Below the pieces are notes generated by a model. That model saw only the letters and a list, made by a program, of their open reading frames with translations. It was not told the origin of the DNA and did no database searches. A DNA stretch of 64,000 bases from Oreocharis arfaki. Its lineage: Eukaryota; Chordata; Aves; Passeriformes; Paramythiidae. Made by a program: the position numbers and the translations under genes. Positions 38,752-51,300 of this stretch are shown here, one piece after another. The stretch is from the NCBI GenBank assembly GCA_013398015.1, contig VZRR01005724.1, positions 725,548 to 789,547 of the forward strand. Direction: 5' to 3'. Each line of letters starts with the position of its first letter. Position 1 is the first letter of the stretch.

Positions 38752-41484
38752 TCTTTCCATATTAAATGAATATATTAACTCTGTCGCACATCAGTTGCTC
38801 TCAATATTAACTGTTCAAAACTTCCTTGGTCTTCTAATTCAAAGCTGTCTCTTTTGGCCTCTGGATATCACAAATTTATTCTCTCTGATCTCCTAAATTA
38901 CATGCATTCACTCACATGCACAAACACACACACATTTCATTGCTTTCAAATAGCTCCAATCACAAGAAAGCCTATGCTCTAAACATGGACAATCACACTA
39001 AAATAGTACATTTAGATTACATTTAATCACCCTAAACCAGTAATTTTAGAGCTTAGGAGGAGGTATTTGGTTCAATGGCTGATCTTTGCAATGACAAAAC
39101 TCCTGGAGCAATAACATTTTTGCTTATATATTAACAAAAACCTTTCCCACCTTTCCAGAACTGAGAGGAATTGGGAACCAGGAAAAGTGTCAGTTTGTAC
39201 AAACTGAGGATCTGATTGCTTGGATTTTTTCCCATTTAAATCAGATTAAAAAATTTCACTGAATCATATAGTAATGGGCTGAAGGAGGTTGTCTAGTCAA
39301 CACACACACCCTTCCCTCCCACTCAAATGTTTTCGTAAATCTATATCCACAGGTTTTCCTGGCAGTATTTTACAAACATAGACGAGAGGACAGAAAGCCT
39401 GCCAAGATTATGATCTGGAATACAATTTGGGTCTTATATGGAGTACATAACAAAATTTTTTGTATATTGCTCATGGAGTCCATCAAAAAGCTTACTAATA
39501 AATGAAGGCACAAGCACAAGATAGCTAAATCTCGATGGGCATATAGGAATTGTCTAAAACTTTGTCCTTGAGTTCTGAGACACTGAGGTATCTGCATAAT
39601 CTGCTAGGTTTGATGCTACTTGTTTATATACACATAGTTCAGGCACATGCTGAGCCTCTAAGAAGAAAATGTCTGACAGAAACTTGTCTATGTGTAAGCA
39701 GCAAACCTTCCCTTTTCCATAAGGGATATAAATTATATGTAATTATATCTTCAGCAACTACATCGGTGATTATCTGTTTCTCTGGAGCTTATCAACAAAT
39801 TAAAAATTTTATATTCACCGCTCTCCGTTTCACCAACTGTGCTGCTCTGGTAGTCCAGTTAAGAAATATTTTAATATCACAAGAGGGATTGGGGAGCAAA
39901 GAATAAATCCATCTATATAACTAAGCAACCTGTTTTATATGATGTTTTGTTACATGATAGGACTTAAGAGAAAGCTGGTAGAAATACAAAGATGCTCCAG
40001 AATTTACTGGGTATCCATTCTTCCTGTTACAAAATGCCAAAACATGAATTAGCTTCTATCCATTTATCTTGAAAGTCTGAAGTTTGCCAAAGCCTTTATT
40101 AGCTCCTCACAGACAACCAAACAGGCTGGTGTTTGGATTAGGATGTCATAACCAGTAGCATAAAGGAGCCAACACAGTAAACACAGGTGATCCTAAGCAT
40201 CCAAAAGCCTTTGGGAACAAGAGCATCCACTGGCTAGTCTTCCATGGTAACCACAACCCATCATGCTGAAAATGATTTAAAGAACAGTTTTGGTGTGGGA
40301 CTCTTGTTGACATACTAGATATTGACCTAGATAGTCACAAGTGCTGCACTGAAGAGGCTGAGAGGTCTGCTCTGCCTCAGCTTCTGACTCTGCCAAAGAG
40401 CTTTGTTGCAGTGCACTGTCCTGCTGAAAGGCTTTCAAAGCATTAGATACTTCCCAGACTTATTGTGCCTTTCATCAGGATCACTAACAGATGATTTCCG
40501 CTAAGTTATGGAACTTTTGCGTTCAATGACTCCTAAAATAAGCTTGCTGAGAGTAATTTTCTAAAATATAGCAAACAAAAAAAAACATATCAAGTTATAG
40601 AAAGTGATGAAGCAGTTGCAATGAGTCAGCCTGGAAGCACCAGTTTAGGACAAGTACACGCTGAGTTGCCAATTATAATATCTGCCTATGAGTCCAATCA
40701 GAAAAGCTGGAATGTTACATATCAAACCTCACAACAAACTGCTGCAGATCAAGAATTATTCAGTGAATCAATTTGAGTGGAAGTACCTCTGAGGAGTCAT
40801 GATCTCTTGTGGATAATTCATGAACAGAAAAAGGCCAAATTCATAGAATTATTCATTATAAATTATTCACCCTCCTCTTTGGAGATATGAAGTGTAAAAT
40901 TAAGTGTTTAGTTTTGATTAAGTGAGGAACTGAACATCATAAATACAGCATTTGACTCAATAGATCCCAGGAAATTAACTGCTTGTGGAGGAAGGAGAAT
41001 AAACTTTTCTTTCTATCACTCTTGAAACTTGATTAGCTGTTTGCACAGTGAATATGTACACAGAGCAAGATCCCAAAAGATGCTGAGCTTGTACAACTCC
41101 CACCATCTTCAGCTGTAGTTACTCGGCACATTTCAAGTTCATCTGCAAAACACCATATGCAAAGTGCTAAATCCTGGTATTTTTTCTTGGAAAAGCTCAT
41201 CGAGTTAGAGAAACCACTGATGAATGGTAGCAAAATCGTATCACAAATTTCACTAGCAACCCCTTACCTTCAAATCTTCCTTTCCCAGGACATCTTTGTC
41301 ATTGCTTCAGCTGGAAATACCACATTCACTATTCTTCTCACTTTGTGAAGAAACTGTATGTAAAGAAACTTTTCCTTTTGAAGAGCTGGGTTTTTTTTAC
41401 TTTTCTCCACTCAGAATTATTTAATTCCTCTTCCACCCATTGCTCCATTCAAAGCCAAGTATAAAACATGCAGCTTCAGCTAGA

Positions 41485-41546
41485 TTAAAAAAACCCCCAA
41501 ACATCCAGATTAGAGGACTCCTTGAATGTTTGGGGGTTTTTTTTAA
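41485..41546. repeat. Inverted repeat with about 20-bp arms (A/C-rich and G/T-rich)
   Basis: The left arm (41485-41504: TTA-run, CCCCC, AAACAT) is the exact reverse complement of the right arm (41527-41546: ATGTTT, GGGGG, T-run, AA), except for one extra T in the right arm. The spacer is about 22 nt. The two arms could form a long stable hairpin. No terminal inverted repeat transposon, target duplication or tRNA-like feature is visible, so I label it only as an inverted repeat. Confidence 0.88.
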
Positions 41547-44500
41547 ATAACATTTTTTAAATTGCATTTCCCAATAGGGTAGTTTCTGAATATTTTTCTT
41601 TTATGTTTTAAAATTCACTGAAGATTTTCCTCTCCCTTGTTATTAATAACATAGTGTTAGCTTTTTGTCAATTTGAAGTGGGTGCTTTTTGTTCAGGCCC
41701 CAAAGTGCTGTCATCAGACAGAATCTCCCATTTCTTCCTTTTCTCTCTCCTGCCTGCTGCTGCATTGTCTTCAGCTTTATTTCCACTGTTAGCCATAAAC
41801 ACTCTCTTATAGTGCTAAGATACTAATGAAACACTGAAACTGCACACAATAATTACTGACAAGAGTATGCATAGATTTCTCCTTTTCAATCTCATTTTGA
41901 TATGGTGGGAATTGCATTTTAGTACATTTCTCTTGTGAAATGTACATAAAGTTTCCTCATATAAATATTCTTTTCTAGTTGCTGCCCATACAAAATCGTG
42001 GTGAAGCAAGGAAGAAAGTAAAAGCTGACGTGAAAGCACACCACACGCCACCCTGTTCTGAACAAAACTAAACACAGCAAAAATCAATGAGACATGAGGT
42101 CAAATGATGGCCAAGCCTTAGAAGCTGTGCCACATGCGGTTACCTCTAAGAACCGACACATGAATTTTGGGGGATTTAACACCGAGAGCAGAGAAATGGA
42201 TGCAGAGGGATGCAGCTGAATTTGGACAAACCACAAGGCTAGGACAACACCAAGGTCAAGGGACGATTTAGTACTTTTCACATTTAAGCTGAACCACTCT
42301 CCTCATAGTTTTGCTAAGTTGAATCACTTACCTTCACACACCAGTTCTCCTAGGGAGTCAGACAGTGGTGAACAACAGAAAGAGCAGAACTCAGGAATGA
42401 AAGCTTACCAACAGTCATCACCAGTGAATGTTGGCCCGTTCATGAAAAGGAAAAACCCTCCATCCTTCCCAGTCCCTGAGAGAATTTGCACTCCCTGAAG
42501 GCACTTTTAAATCTCCTCAGGTCTCTCAAACTAAAAGGAAACTTGTCCAAGGTGATCATAGTTAGAGTGAGGATTGATGTGTCTCGTCATTCTGGGCTCA
42601 GAAATATTAAATTATGACAAAAAAAGAAGCATTTTCTTTCAAAACTACTTAAAAATATTACATCTCCTAAAAGAGAGGCTGTGGACCCTCGTTTGTTTCA
42701 CTTATTTATCAATCTACACCTTTTCTCAGGAGGAAAGAGTAGTCTTTCTCTAGGCTTTTGAGGAGGAAAAAACTGTAACTCATTCATTGCCAAATGTTCC
42801 ACTCCACTGACAGGGCACTCTGCTGTAGACTGGTTGTTTTTCCAACATCACACACACAATTTTAGCAATAAAAATTAATTCCCGTCTGCTAGCTTTGCAA
42901 AACCCCATTTCAAAACCCATCAGCTTAGGAAGTAAATTTAAAGCCTTTCTCCTGTCAAAAGCAAGCAAGCTTTCACCCTTACCCTGTTAGTCTGGCATCT
43001 CTCCAGTCTAGATCCACATTTAGGAGCAATATTAATTTCTGTTTCTCTCAGTTGCAGCTGTGCAGGGATAAAAAAAAGTCATTTTTCTATTCTGGCAGGA
43101 TAGAACATGCTTTTTAATTTGTCACTAGATCAAGTTAATGACCAAGTATGGAAATTATTCCTTGGAATGACCTAGAGCCCAACTGAAGGTGGGAAGTGCA
43201 CTCTCTCCTTGTGCTGGAGCTCTCCTCACTGTTAGCAGAGCAGCAGTCATACCCTTCAGGTGTTGCAGAGAGAGCCTTACCCAGCCCTGAGCTTTGCAGG
43301 CGTCAGCAGTCCAAGCTGCATTTCCACGTCGATTAAGGATAACTAAAATTGGAGAAATGTAAACCTTTCTGCAGACAGGAAATTACAGGTTATCTGCCCA
43401 GCTGAAGAACACTGGTAGGAGCACATCACTTTTCACCTATCCTTACCAACACAATTTGCATTTTCTTTGTGAAGCATGTTGCTGTAGACAAATGCAAATT
43501 ACACAGAAACACACACAATGCAGCAAGACATCCCTTGCAGGGGAGTGGTAGGACCACTGAGTGTTAGTGCAGATGGCACCACACATGGAAATTCAAAACC
43601 AGTCCTGAAACAATGCCTGTATACAACACCAACTGCACCTCCAGTCTGTTGCAAGGTAGGTAGGTAGCAAGGGTAATTGAACATCTGCTAGAGTTTGGTC
43701 CCACAGTTATTTCTAATTGGGTTCTTTCTCTCTCTGTACCTGAATTGATAGCTGGTGTTTGGTCTAAGTACTGTTTTAAACATTTCTGATGGTTCTGGCA
43801 CATTCCTTTATGAGGCACCAGATGTGCAGGTACTGAAATAGCTGCTGCTGATTTCTACCTATAGGGAAACGGGAAGATAAGTAATTAAAAAATAAAATAA
43901 AATAAAAACTTTATTGCATTGTAATCATTAAAAAGAAAAAGAAACATTGAAAAGTGGGTTAACCAGGGGCAAGGGGAGATTTCTATTTTGAAAAGTGGTT
44001 TTGAATTTCTCCAGGCTTGGCAGTCCATCTGGACGTTGCTAGATGCCTAGTTACATCAGCACATCACATTTCATTTCATTTCCCATATTTTGTTGCTTTT
44101 AAAGTGTCTCTTATAGTCTATTTCCACCACAGCTCATTCCTAAAGTTCCATATTATATTTTGTCAGAAGAACGCCAAAACGTAGCACATGAGTCAATTAG
44201 TGCAGTGCTCAGGCCACCAGGAAAGCAGTGACTGCCTGCTCCTCTCTTCTGCCTGTTAATTTCTTGGCTCCTTCATCAGCATCTTCCCTGTGCAGTTCCA
44301 CACAACTTTAATTCTAGGACTGAGGATAACAACCATCAGGAAAGCAATACTTTATTTTTATACCTACTGGCAGTAGTTTGCTACACGCGTATATCTAGGA
44401 AAAGAGGAAAAAATTGTTTACAAATGTATCATTATACAGCCGATCTTAAATTGCACAACTATTAGCTGTAAGTATTGACTATTGACAGAGCTCTGCTGTG

Positions 44501-45060
44501 TCCTGTGAAAAGGTCAGTTCTTTTCATTTGTGTTCTTTTCATGTGAGGAATACCAAATAATAAAATACACAATTTATCAGGCTGCTGAGATTTTGTTTTC
44601 CCCCAGACCTTCAAACAGACACCAGGTTGGAATCTTCTTTTCTGTTATTATTGGAACAAAGTGATTTCACTTTCTTTTCTTTCTTGAGGTAAAGAATTTA
44701 ATTTCCCATAGTAGCACCCAAAATGAATAGTCTCTATTTCCCACATAAACATTACACAAACAGTTATATCGTTATAAGCTGCCTGTGCTTTTATCCTTAG
44801 GATGTCAATAGAGAGTAGTGCTTTTGCTCAGAGGACATGATAGAAATAATAGCTCTTTGCTGGTCTATCAAGCTAGCTAACAACATTTTCAAAGCACTGA
44901 GTACTTCATTTAAAGGAATCATATCCAAACGTAGAAAGAGTTTGACCTTAGGACTCCTCGACTTCTGATAATGATCCACATTCAGCATTTTAATAAACCA
45001 TGCATTTTATTTACTTTTCCTAATTAACTACATGAAATTTTAATATTATGCCATATAAAT
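41547..45060. other. Unannotated interval, no supported gene
   Basis: No family was recognised. Contains an (AAAAT)n stretch at 43886-43909 and chance ORFs, longest 90 codons on the minus strand at 41815-42087. Confidence 0.55.
43886..43909. repeat. (AAAAT)n microsatellite
   Basis: About four pentameric units of AAAAT type. A simple repeat only. Confidence 0.85.
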
Positions 45061-45094
45061 TGTATAAATGGAGCAGGGCAGGTCCATTTATACA
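45061..45094. repeat. Perfect hairpin (12-bp arms, 10-nt loop)
   Basis: TGTATAAATGGA (45061-45072) and TCCATTTATACA (45083-45094) are exact reverse complements around a GC-rich loop, GCAGGGCAGG. The pairing does not extend outside the arms. Among the short inverted repeats seen here it is the longest with exactly matching mixed-sequence arms. The role is unknown. Confidence 0.88.
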
Positions 45095-48000
45095 TCCTCA
45101 CAATTTTTCAGCAGGTGTCAGGTGTTTTCCTGAAGTTTAGTTCTGTGTTGCTACACCAAGCACACCATCTTTTAAATAACCAGAGAATTTCATACTGCCT
45201 TAGGAAGAAGAACTATAAAGCTCATGAGACAGAATCCAGCAAGAGACTCTCAGCCCATCATTTTTAATTCTTCTGCTACTTAAAAGGAAATATCGCAGCA
45301 AGATAAAACCACAGGGAAATAACCACTACCTTTGCAGTTAAGCACATGGTAACAGAGAAGTGTACAATTTATTTGGGCATTTGCAAACTGCAACAGTGAT
45401 GCCCTTATTTACTTATCCCAAACTCCACAAAAGAAAACTTCAGCTAGTGCTGCGGGAAGGAAGCAGGGCACAAATATGCCTCGCTTGTCTGGGGTAAGGC
45501 TCTATAACTGCAGAGATGTTTCAATAAAGGTCAGTCTTTAGCTCTCACACCAAAAGCTTGCTACAGAAGCTTTATTTTACACCCCCCCACCAACTCCCGC
45601 ACAGTAACCTGGGTGGTTTCAAAACCTTATCAAATACCCTTTCACTTTTCCACGTGCATGCAGGGGGAAACTGCAAACTTGAAATAATGAGTTTGGCAAT
45701 GAAGGTCTGCGCAGAATCTTAGTTCTTCAAAGGGATATGGTATGTGATAAAAGATAACTAGAGACTCGCAGAAGAGAGGTTTTTTTCTCACCTTTTCCTT
45801 GCTCCCTTAGAGGTTGCAGACCCTTAGGCTGCAAACACCTGTTAGTAACTCCTTCCAGTCACTGCCAACTCTCCAGCTTTTTCTGACCCATTCAAAACCA
45901 GTAATCTCCATGAAAAACATTCCAAAGCCTTACATGATGGTCCTGAGGAAGGATGAATTTAGAGACTGTCATACCCCCAAAAATGTACTTCATTACCCAC
46001 AAAAAACGATATTCCAGACTGTAATGTGGTACACTCCAAGCTTCGACTCACATTCCCTTCCAAATTTCCTGTACTTTGTCAGGATCACCAAGCAAAGGGC
46101 AGAAGCCAACATCTCAACATCACCATTTTCAATGGCTCCAGTCACTTTTGCTGAGGAGCAGTCATTAAGAGTTTTACTGCCCTTTCTGGTATACTGCTGC
46201 TCTATCCACTGGAAGAGATATACTGCTCTTCTCCCACTGGAAGACACAAGACTGTTGGTGAAAGGAGAAGAAACTTGGTGTGCCTGTGAAAAACAAATGA
46301 ATAAATAAAACCATACACGCAACACCATGCAATAAGCAATACTGTTTATTTCATGATTGCCTCCAGCTATCAAATATTCCCATTTTATTATTATAACATT
46401 TTCACCTAAGGACTCTTGACTATAAAACTCTAAAACAAAATTTCATCTTGGAGGTTGTAGAGTGCATGTCTTTGCTTGCCTTGTTTCCAGGAACCTCTGT
46501 ATATCCATGAGGAAAGGCACAGGACTTATCTGATTCACCTGGAGGACGGAAAGGATGACTTACAGCACCTTTCAACTCCTATAGCCTTAATTTCTGTGAT
46601 CCTCTGGAAGTGGTAGTAGCATGGCTGATAAGACCATTCCTGCTTCAAAGAGTTTTAAATGGAGACACAAGACTATTCTTTAGGGTTTGCATTAATATTT
46701 AGAATTTGCGTTTTTTCACAGTGGTGGGTATAGAGTTTCATCCATCTCTCTCTGGAGCATCCCATGCTTGCCAGGAGTGAGAAGGAAGATCAAGCAGATG
46801 CACTTTGGATGCAGTATGACAATTCCAGGATTACATATCTGTACAGAAAAGAATGGACATGAATACCTCCACACACAGAGAAGCACATTTAACATGTTGA
46901 GAGGTTTCACTATCTTGAGTCACACTTTAAATATCAAATATATGGAATAAAATTAGTTTTTCCCGTCATGAATATATACATAAAATACTTGTACATTTAT
47001 CACTTACAGATAAAATCTGTGTTCATGGCATAAAAGCATGATTATTTTGTTGTCAAATGTAAACTAAACATTGTTTCTGAATCAGCCAAATTGAACTTCA
47101 AAAGGCTTGAACACAGATTAAATTATTATAGCTGGGGTTTGATGACAACAGCATCAAGCATGTCTTCCTTGAAAGATCAAACAATACTCTATTCTTCTGC
47201 TTCACTACGCAAAGTTTCATTCAATGGCATTTTCGATCTCAAAGAATGTGAAGAAACTGATATCCTGCACTTTTAAGATACTGTGAATCTTTTTTTCTCT
47301 TGCTTTTAACAGTTCTTGCAAGTGTTTACATTTTTGCCTGGAGTAATTGTCAGTTTTAATTCTTTCAGCCCATATAATTCCGTGCTTCTTTATCACTTCC
47401 TTCAAAGTTAGGTATCTGGAATCAAAAAAATTCATATACTGATGTTTGGCAACTAATCAATACTGGCCATCATTTGCAGGTCTGATCAACAGCTTTTCCA
47501 TTTGTTGCAGTTAGAACAAGAAACAGCCACACAGCAAGGCCCACGCCAAAAACTGGAAGAGGAGTGAGTTAGGTTTTTTACTGGTTTCTATCAGTTGCAT
47601 GTGATATAGCTCTTTGCAGAAAAAAGTAAGAGAAAATTCAGGACAGCTCAAACACATCCTGGTACACAACAAGGCAGGAACACTCAGCTGCTTCATTCTT
47701 CAACTAAACTACTGTTGGGCTGGTGCCCACCAATGCACCCAGGAAGACACCACATTTTCATTTTCCTCTAAGTTTCTGGGTAGTTTTTGCATGTTGGCTT
47801 GTTTATATGTTCTTTCCTGAAAAATTGGTATTTTTCAAGTTTTTTATCATGGAACAAAATTCAAGCTATGTTTTTTAAATAAACTTGAAAAATGGAAAAT
47901 ATTTTGTGCACAACTTTTTCACTTAGATATTTCATAATGACAGAGACTAAAGCAAAGCAAAATTATCAAAAGTTGCCTTTGGGTTGCTTGAGTAAGAAGG

Positions 48001-48186
48001 AAAATAATTACACCTGCTCTGAGATAGTAGGATATTTTTTGCCACTGCTCCATCAGAGGAAGTCACAGGCGGAGGGAGGCAAGGCAGAGCAGAAGGGATA
48101 AAGAACAGGCGATCTTCTGGCTACACGCACAGCTCTGCATACATCAGAAACCCAGGCATTACACTGAACACACATCTATTCCTTAG
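45095..48186. other. Unannotated interval with the window's longest ORF
   Basis: Contains the longest Met-initiated frame, 45814-46308 on plus (164 codons), overlapped by a 126-codon minus-strand frame (45993-46373). The predicted protein is of mixed composition with no signal peptide, recognisable domain or family resemblance. In AT-rich DNA of this size an ORF of this length is near the chance expectation, so I do not call a CDS. A weak CR1-tail-like string at 46572-46605 is discussed among the rejected items. Confidence 0.5.
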
Positions 48187-48328
48187 AGAAACAATGGCAG
48201 CTGTTTGCTTACACTGTCTGAAAGAGTGCTGGAAGGATCCCAAATATTACATCTATGAGACTGATAAGTATAAAAATCAACAGCACCTGCAAGTGTGGAG
48301 GTATGGAGTCGATGCTCATGAGATGAAG
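48187..48328 (+). other. Low-confidence candidate exon
   Basis: An ATG in good context (purine at -3, G at +4) at 48194 opens 45 codons up to a donor-like AAG|GTAAAA at 48328/48329. The segment is preceded by a pyrimidine-rich acceptor-like end (ctattccttag, to 48186). Without splicing the frame would stop at 48341-48343. The predicted peptide is polar and aromatic-rich with a CxxC pair near its start (LHCLKEC); I do not recognise it. Both splice-like ends and an initiator in one 142-nt segment are suggestive, but no neighbouring exon was identified. It could equally be chance or an lncRNA exon. Confidence 0.18.
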
Positions 48329-51300
48329 GTAAAAGAGGACTGATTTTATTCATACATAAGCCATTTTACCCATTGCTGGAAAAGTATATCCCACACTTCC
48401 AGAAACCACTGACAGAGAGCAAGTATTACCTCTTGCTCACCCATGACATAGAAAAGACAATTAGAGAAAATGTTAATGTTAACAAAATATTAACATAATC
48501 ACAGACTCTTCCTTGTCTCAAATAAACATTCTTCTTTCCTGATTTTTCATTGACTAACCTTATGACATGCATACCTAATTCCTGGTAGGAATTTCCATGG
48601 ACAAAACTTTAACAGCTCCTTGAATTTTCTTCTTTGATTCAGGTGTCTTCCTTTTGCTGGGGTCAGACGAGAGTTTGTGCTTTTGGCTGATTGTCAGAAA
48701 TTGCAGGTACTTTAATAATTGTAGATTAAGAATAAAAAGCAGCTCATCTAAGAGTGATATGTACCAGAAATCTGGTAAGATAGTATATGTAAAAGAAAAT
48801 GTATCAATTGTGATTCAGTTATTGTCTCAACTGGAGTTTGATGGAGTTCTAGTGCAATTATGTTGTGAAGAGTTTCACAGGAAACCTTAATTTTGCATTA
48901 AAATGTCTAGGGAAGCAAATGCATTAGGGCTTGTATTTTATTTTTCTTTAGCATTCAGAAAAATCCATATTACAGCATTTATTATGTACTCTGATATATT
49001 TTATTGCAGCTCTGTAGAAAATAGCTGTTTATCCTACTGTGTCTCTGAACTCAGGAAGGCAGTACTTATAAATGGGATACACAATAGGCTAGGGAATCCC
49101 ACTCTTCTCTTTCAAAAGTGTCTCCCATGGCATTAGGAGTGTTGAAAGGCTCTAGTTTACAGATAACCCTGGAGCCAGAAGTCATGAGAAATTGTGTATA
49201 GATAACAGTTTCAGCTGTTAGAAATGGTCCTTTTTTCTTGTTTTTTTTGTAATCACTGTTCCCACATTTACGTGTAGGACCCTGTCACCTGACTTTGACA
49301 GAGAACTGCTGTCTTTCAGTGTGCAGAATGTCCCCACTGAAGTGAGAATGTCCCCACAAAGGTGTCAGAGGTATGCACAGATGTTCATACACACTCTGCA
49401 CACACACTGCAGCGATCAAAAAAACTTAGAACTCTTTGGAAATCCTACATTAATCTTCTTTCTTTTCTTTTCATGTCAGTAAATGTAATGAAAACAGTGG
49501 CTCAATACAGCATAACTCACTAATACCAGAATCTAATGTGTTAAGCACTGTTAGAACATCTATTCCATTATACAAGAAAGCTAATCTAAATATGGAGCCT
49601 GAAACAAAAATCCGTGACCTTTTTATTTTTTATTTGGTAGGTTTCTTGCTGACTTCATTTTGCTGCTCTGCTTTCCCTACATTTTGTATAAGCCAAAAAA
49701 AGGTAAGAAACCATCACAAAAGGCAGGACCCAATAGAGTGATTACATAGTACCATCTAGAGCCTGTGGCTGTTATAACAACTCTGAAAAGAAAGGCTTTT
49801 CTGGACTCTCACTAAGGTCAGTGTGAACAATGTAAGCAGAAATCTCGTAATTTTTTTTTGCAGGGCCACAGAGGGGATAATTCCAGTATGATTGAAACCA
49901 ACTTAGAACGGAGCACTTTGCGTCCTTTATGCAGGCATGCTGGTTTTACTGCTCTGTTTTCATAGACATAATTTTCAGGATGCTTTATTATCCTAGAGCT
50001 AATCCTTCAGAGGAAAAAATGGATCAGTGGATAGAATGGTACATCTGACTTAATCATTTTGGCATGTTGGGTTCTTTGGTCTGTCAGTGCCTCCTGAAAG
50101 CAATTTTTCACCAGTCACTGCAGGCAGGGTCACAGCATGTAACTCACGTCTCAATGACACTTTCAACATGACTAACTGTTGACAATATTTGAACTTTCGA
50201 GCCTGCCATCCTTGGGCATAGTCACAAGAAGAGCAGGCAAAAATACATCAGTCATCAAAGACATTAGGTCCCTCCCCCTCTTCACAAGCTAAAGCATTCA
50301 GCCTTCCCTTTCAAATCCTCTCTGAAAAACACACCATGAATCCCATTTAATTAGAAATACTCTCACACATTCATTATACATGCTGGCTTCAACTCAGAAA
50401 GCATATTCTTCTGGCTCATTTCTATATGCAGCACCTCTGTTCAAGTAAGAGACTCCATAAACAGAACCTGTGTTATATCTGTGCTTCCTACTGCTATGGA
50501 AGGAGCACTCTGGTAACACTTAAATATTAGTATCAGGCCATTTAGACTTCCAGGGACGGGTGAAAGAGGACAGACAAATAAATCCATGGTCACACATCTC
50601 TTTGGTCTCGCTTCCTCTTCCCCTCACGCCTTTCTATCCAGTAAGTCAGCCTTTCTTCCTGTCTCTGTTCCATTTTATGAATATCTTTTTTCTACAGAAG
50701 CTTGCCTGTAGCTATCAGTGGTCCACAGCACAGCAGAATTAATGCAGCTGATACGTGATAGAAAGGGGAAATGTTGGCAATATATGATTACAAATTAAAT
50801 GATGCAATTTCAGGGTCAACACTACAGAAGGCACTGAAGAGGCTGACAAGTAAAGATTAATGGCAAATGAATGAGGGCAGTTACAGTAATGTACATTTGC
50901 CTTCTCTGAGATCTGTAGACTCTGCTACCATCTGCTGGTTTATGAAAAAGATCCATGGAATCTATTTTAGTAGCTCTATATGCATAATCTTTCAGCTGTC
51001 TCTCATTATGAGAACAGTCCTCATTTCAGGTCATAGCCTACCTTCGCCTCCACAGAGCTGTCAATTAGGCTCACTTGTGTTTCCTGATGCACTTCCGACA
51101 GCAGGCATGAGGAAAAATGGCAAACAGACAGTGAAAATTTTACACTAAACCCTAATAATATATCCCAGAGCAAGGCACATTTTCAGTATTTTGGAAAAAA
51201 AGAAAGAGAGAAAAATAATTATCTATGCAATTGTTTCCAGTTTATTCTTGGGGGCAGAGGGTGAGGATGGATTGAAAGATGTATCGTTCTGGTTCCGAAT

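Larger units (their letters stand above)
34177..41484. other. Long unannotated interval, no supported gene
   Basis: No recognised transposon or RNA gene, apart from the simple repeats listed separately. Longer frames are 34153-34518 (minus, 121 codons) and 35935-36375 (plus, 146 codons). Both overlap other frames and show no family resemblance, so I treat them as chance. Confidence 0.55.

Noticed and set aside
39262..39304. Possible ancient antisense CR1 terminus ('gaatcatatag' then 'ttgtctagtcaac')
   Set aside because: Only a few short matches in the expected order. Too diverged to support without an alignment.
46572..46605. CR1-tail-like string ('ctttcaactcctatagcc', 'tctgtgatcct')
   Set aside because: Similarity is limited to short common words and the adjacent sequence does not follow a CR1 pattern I can support.
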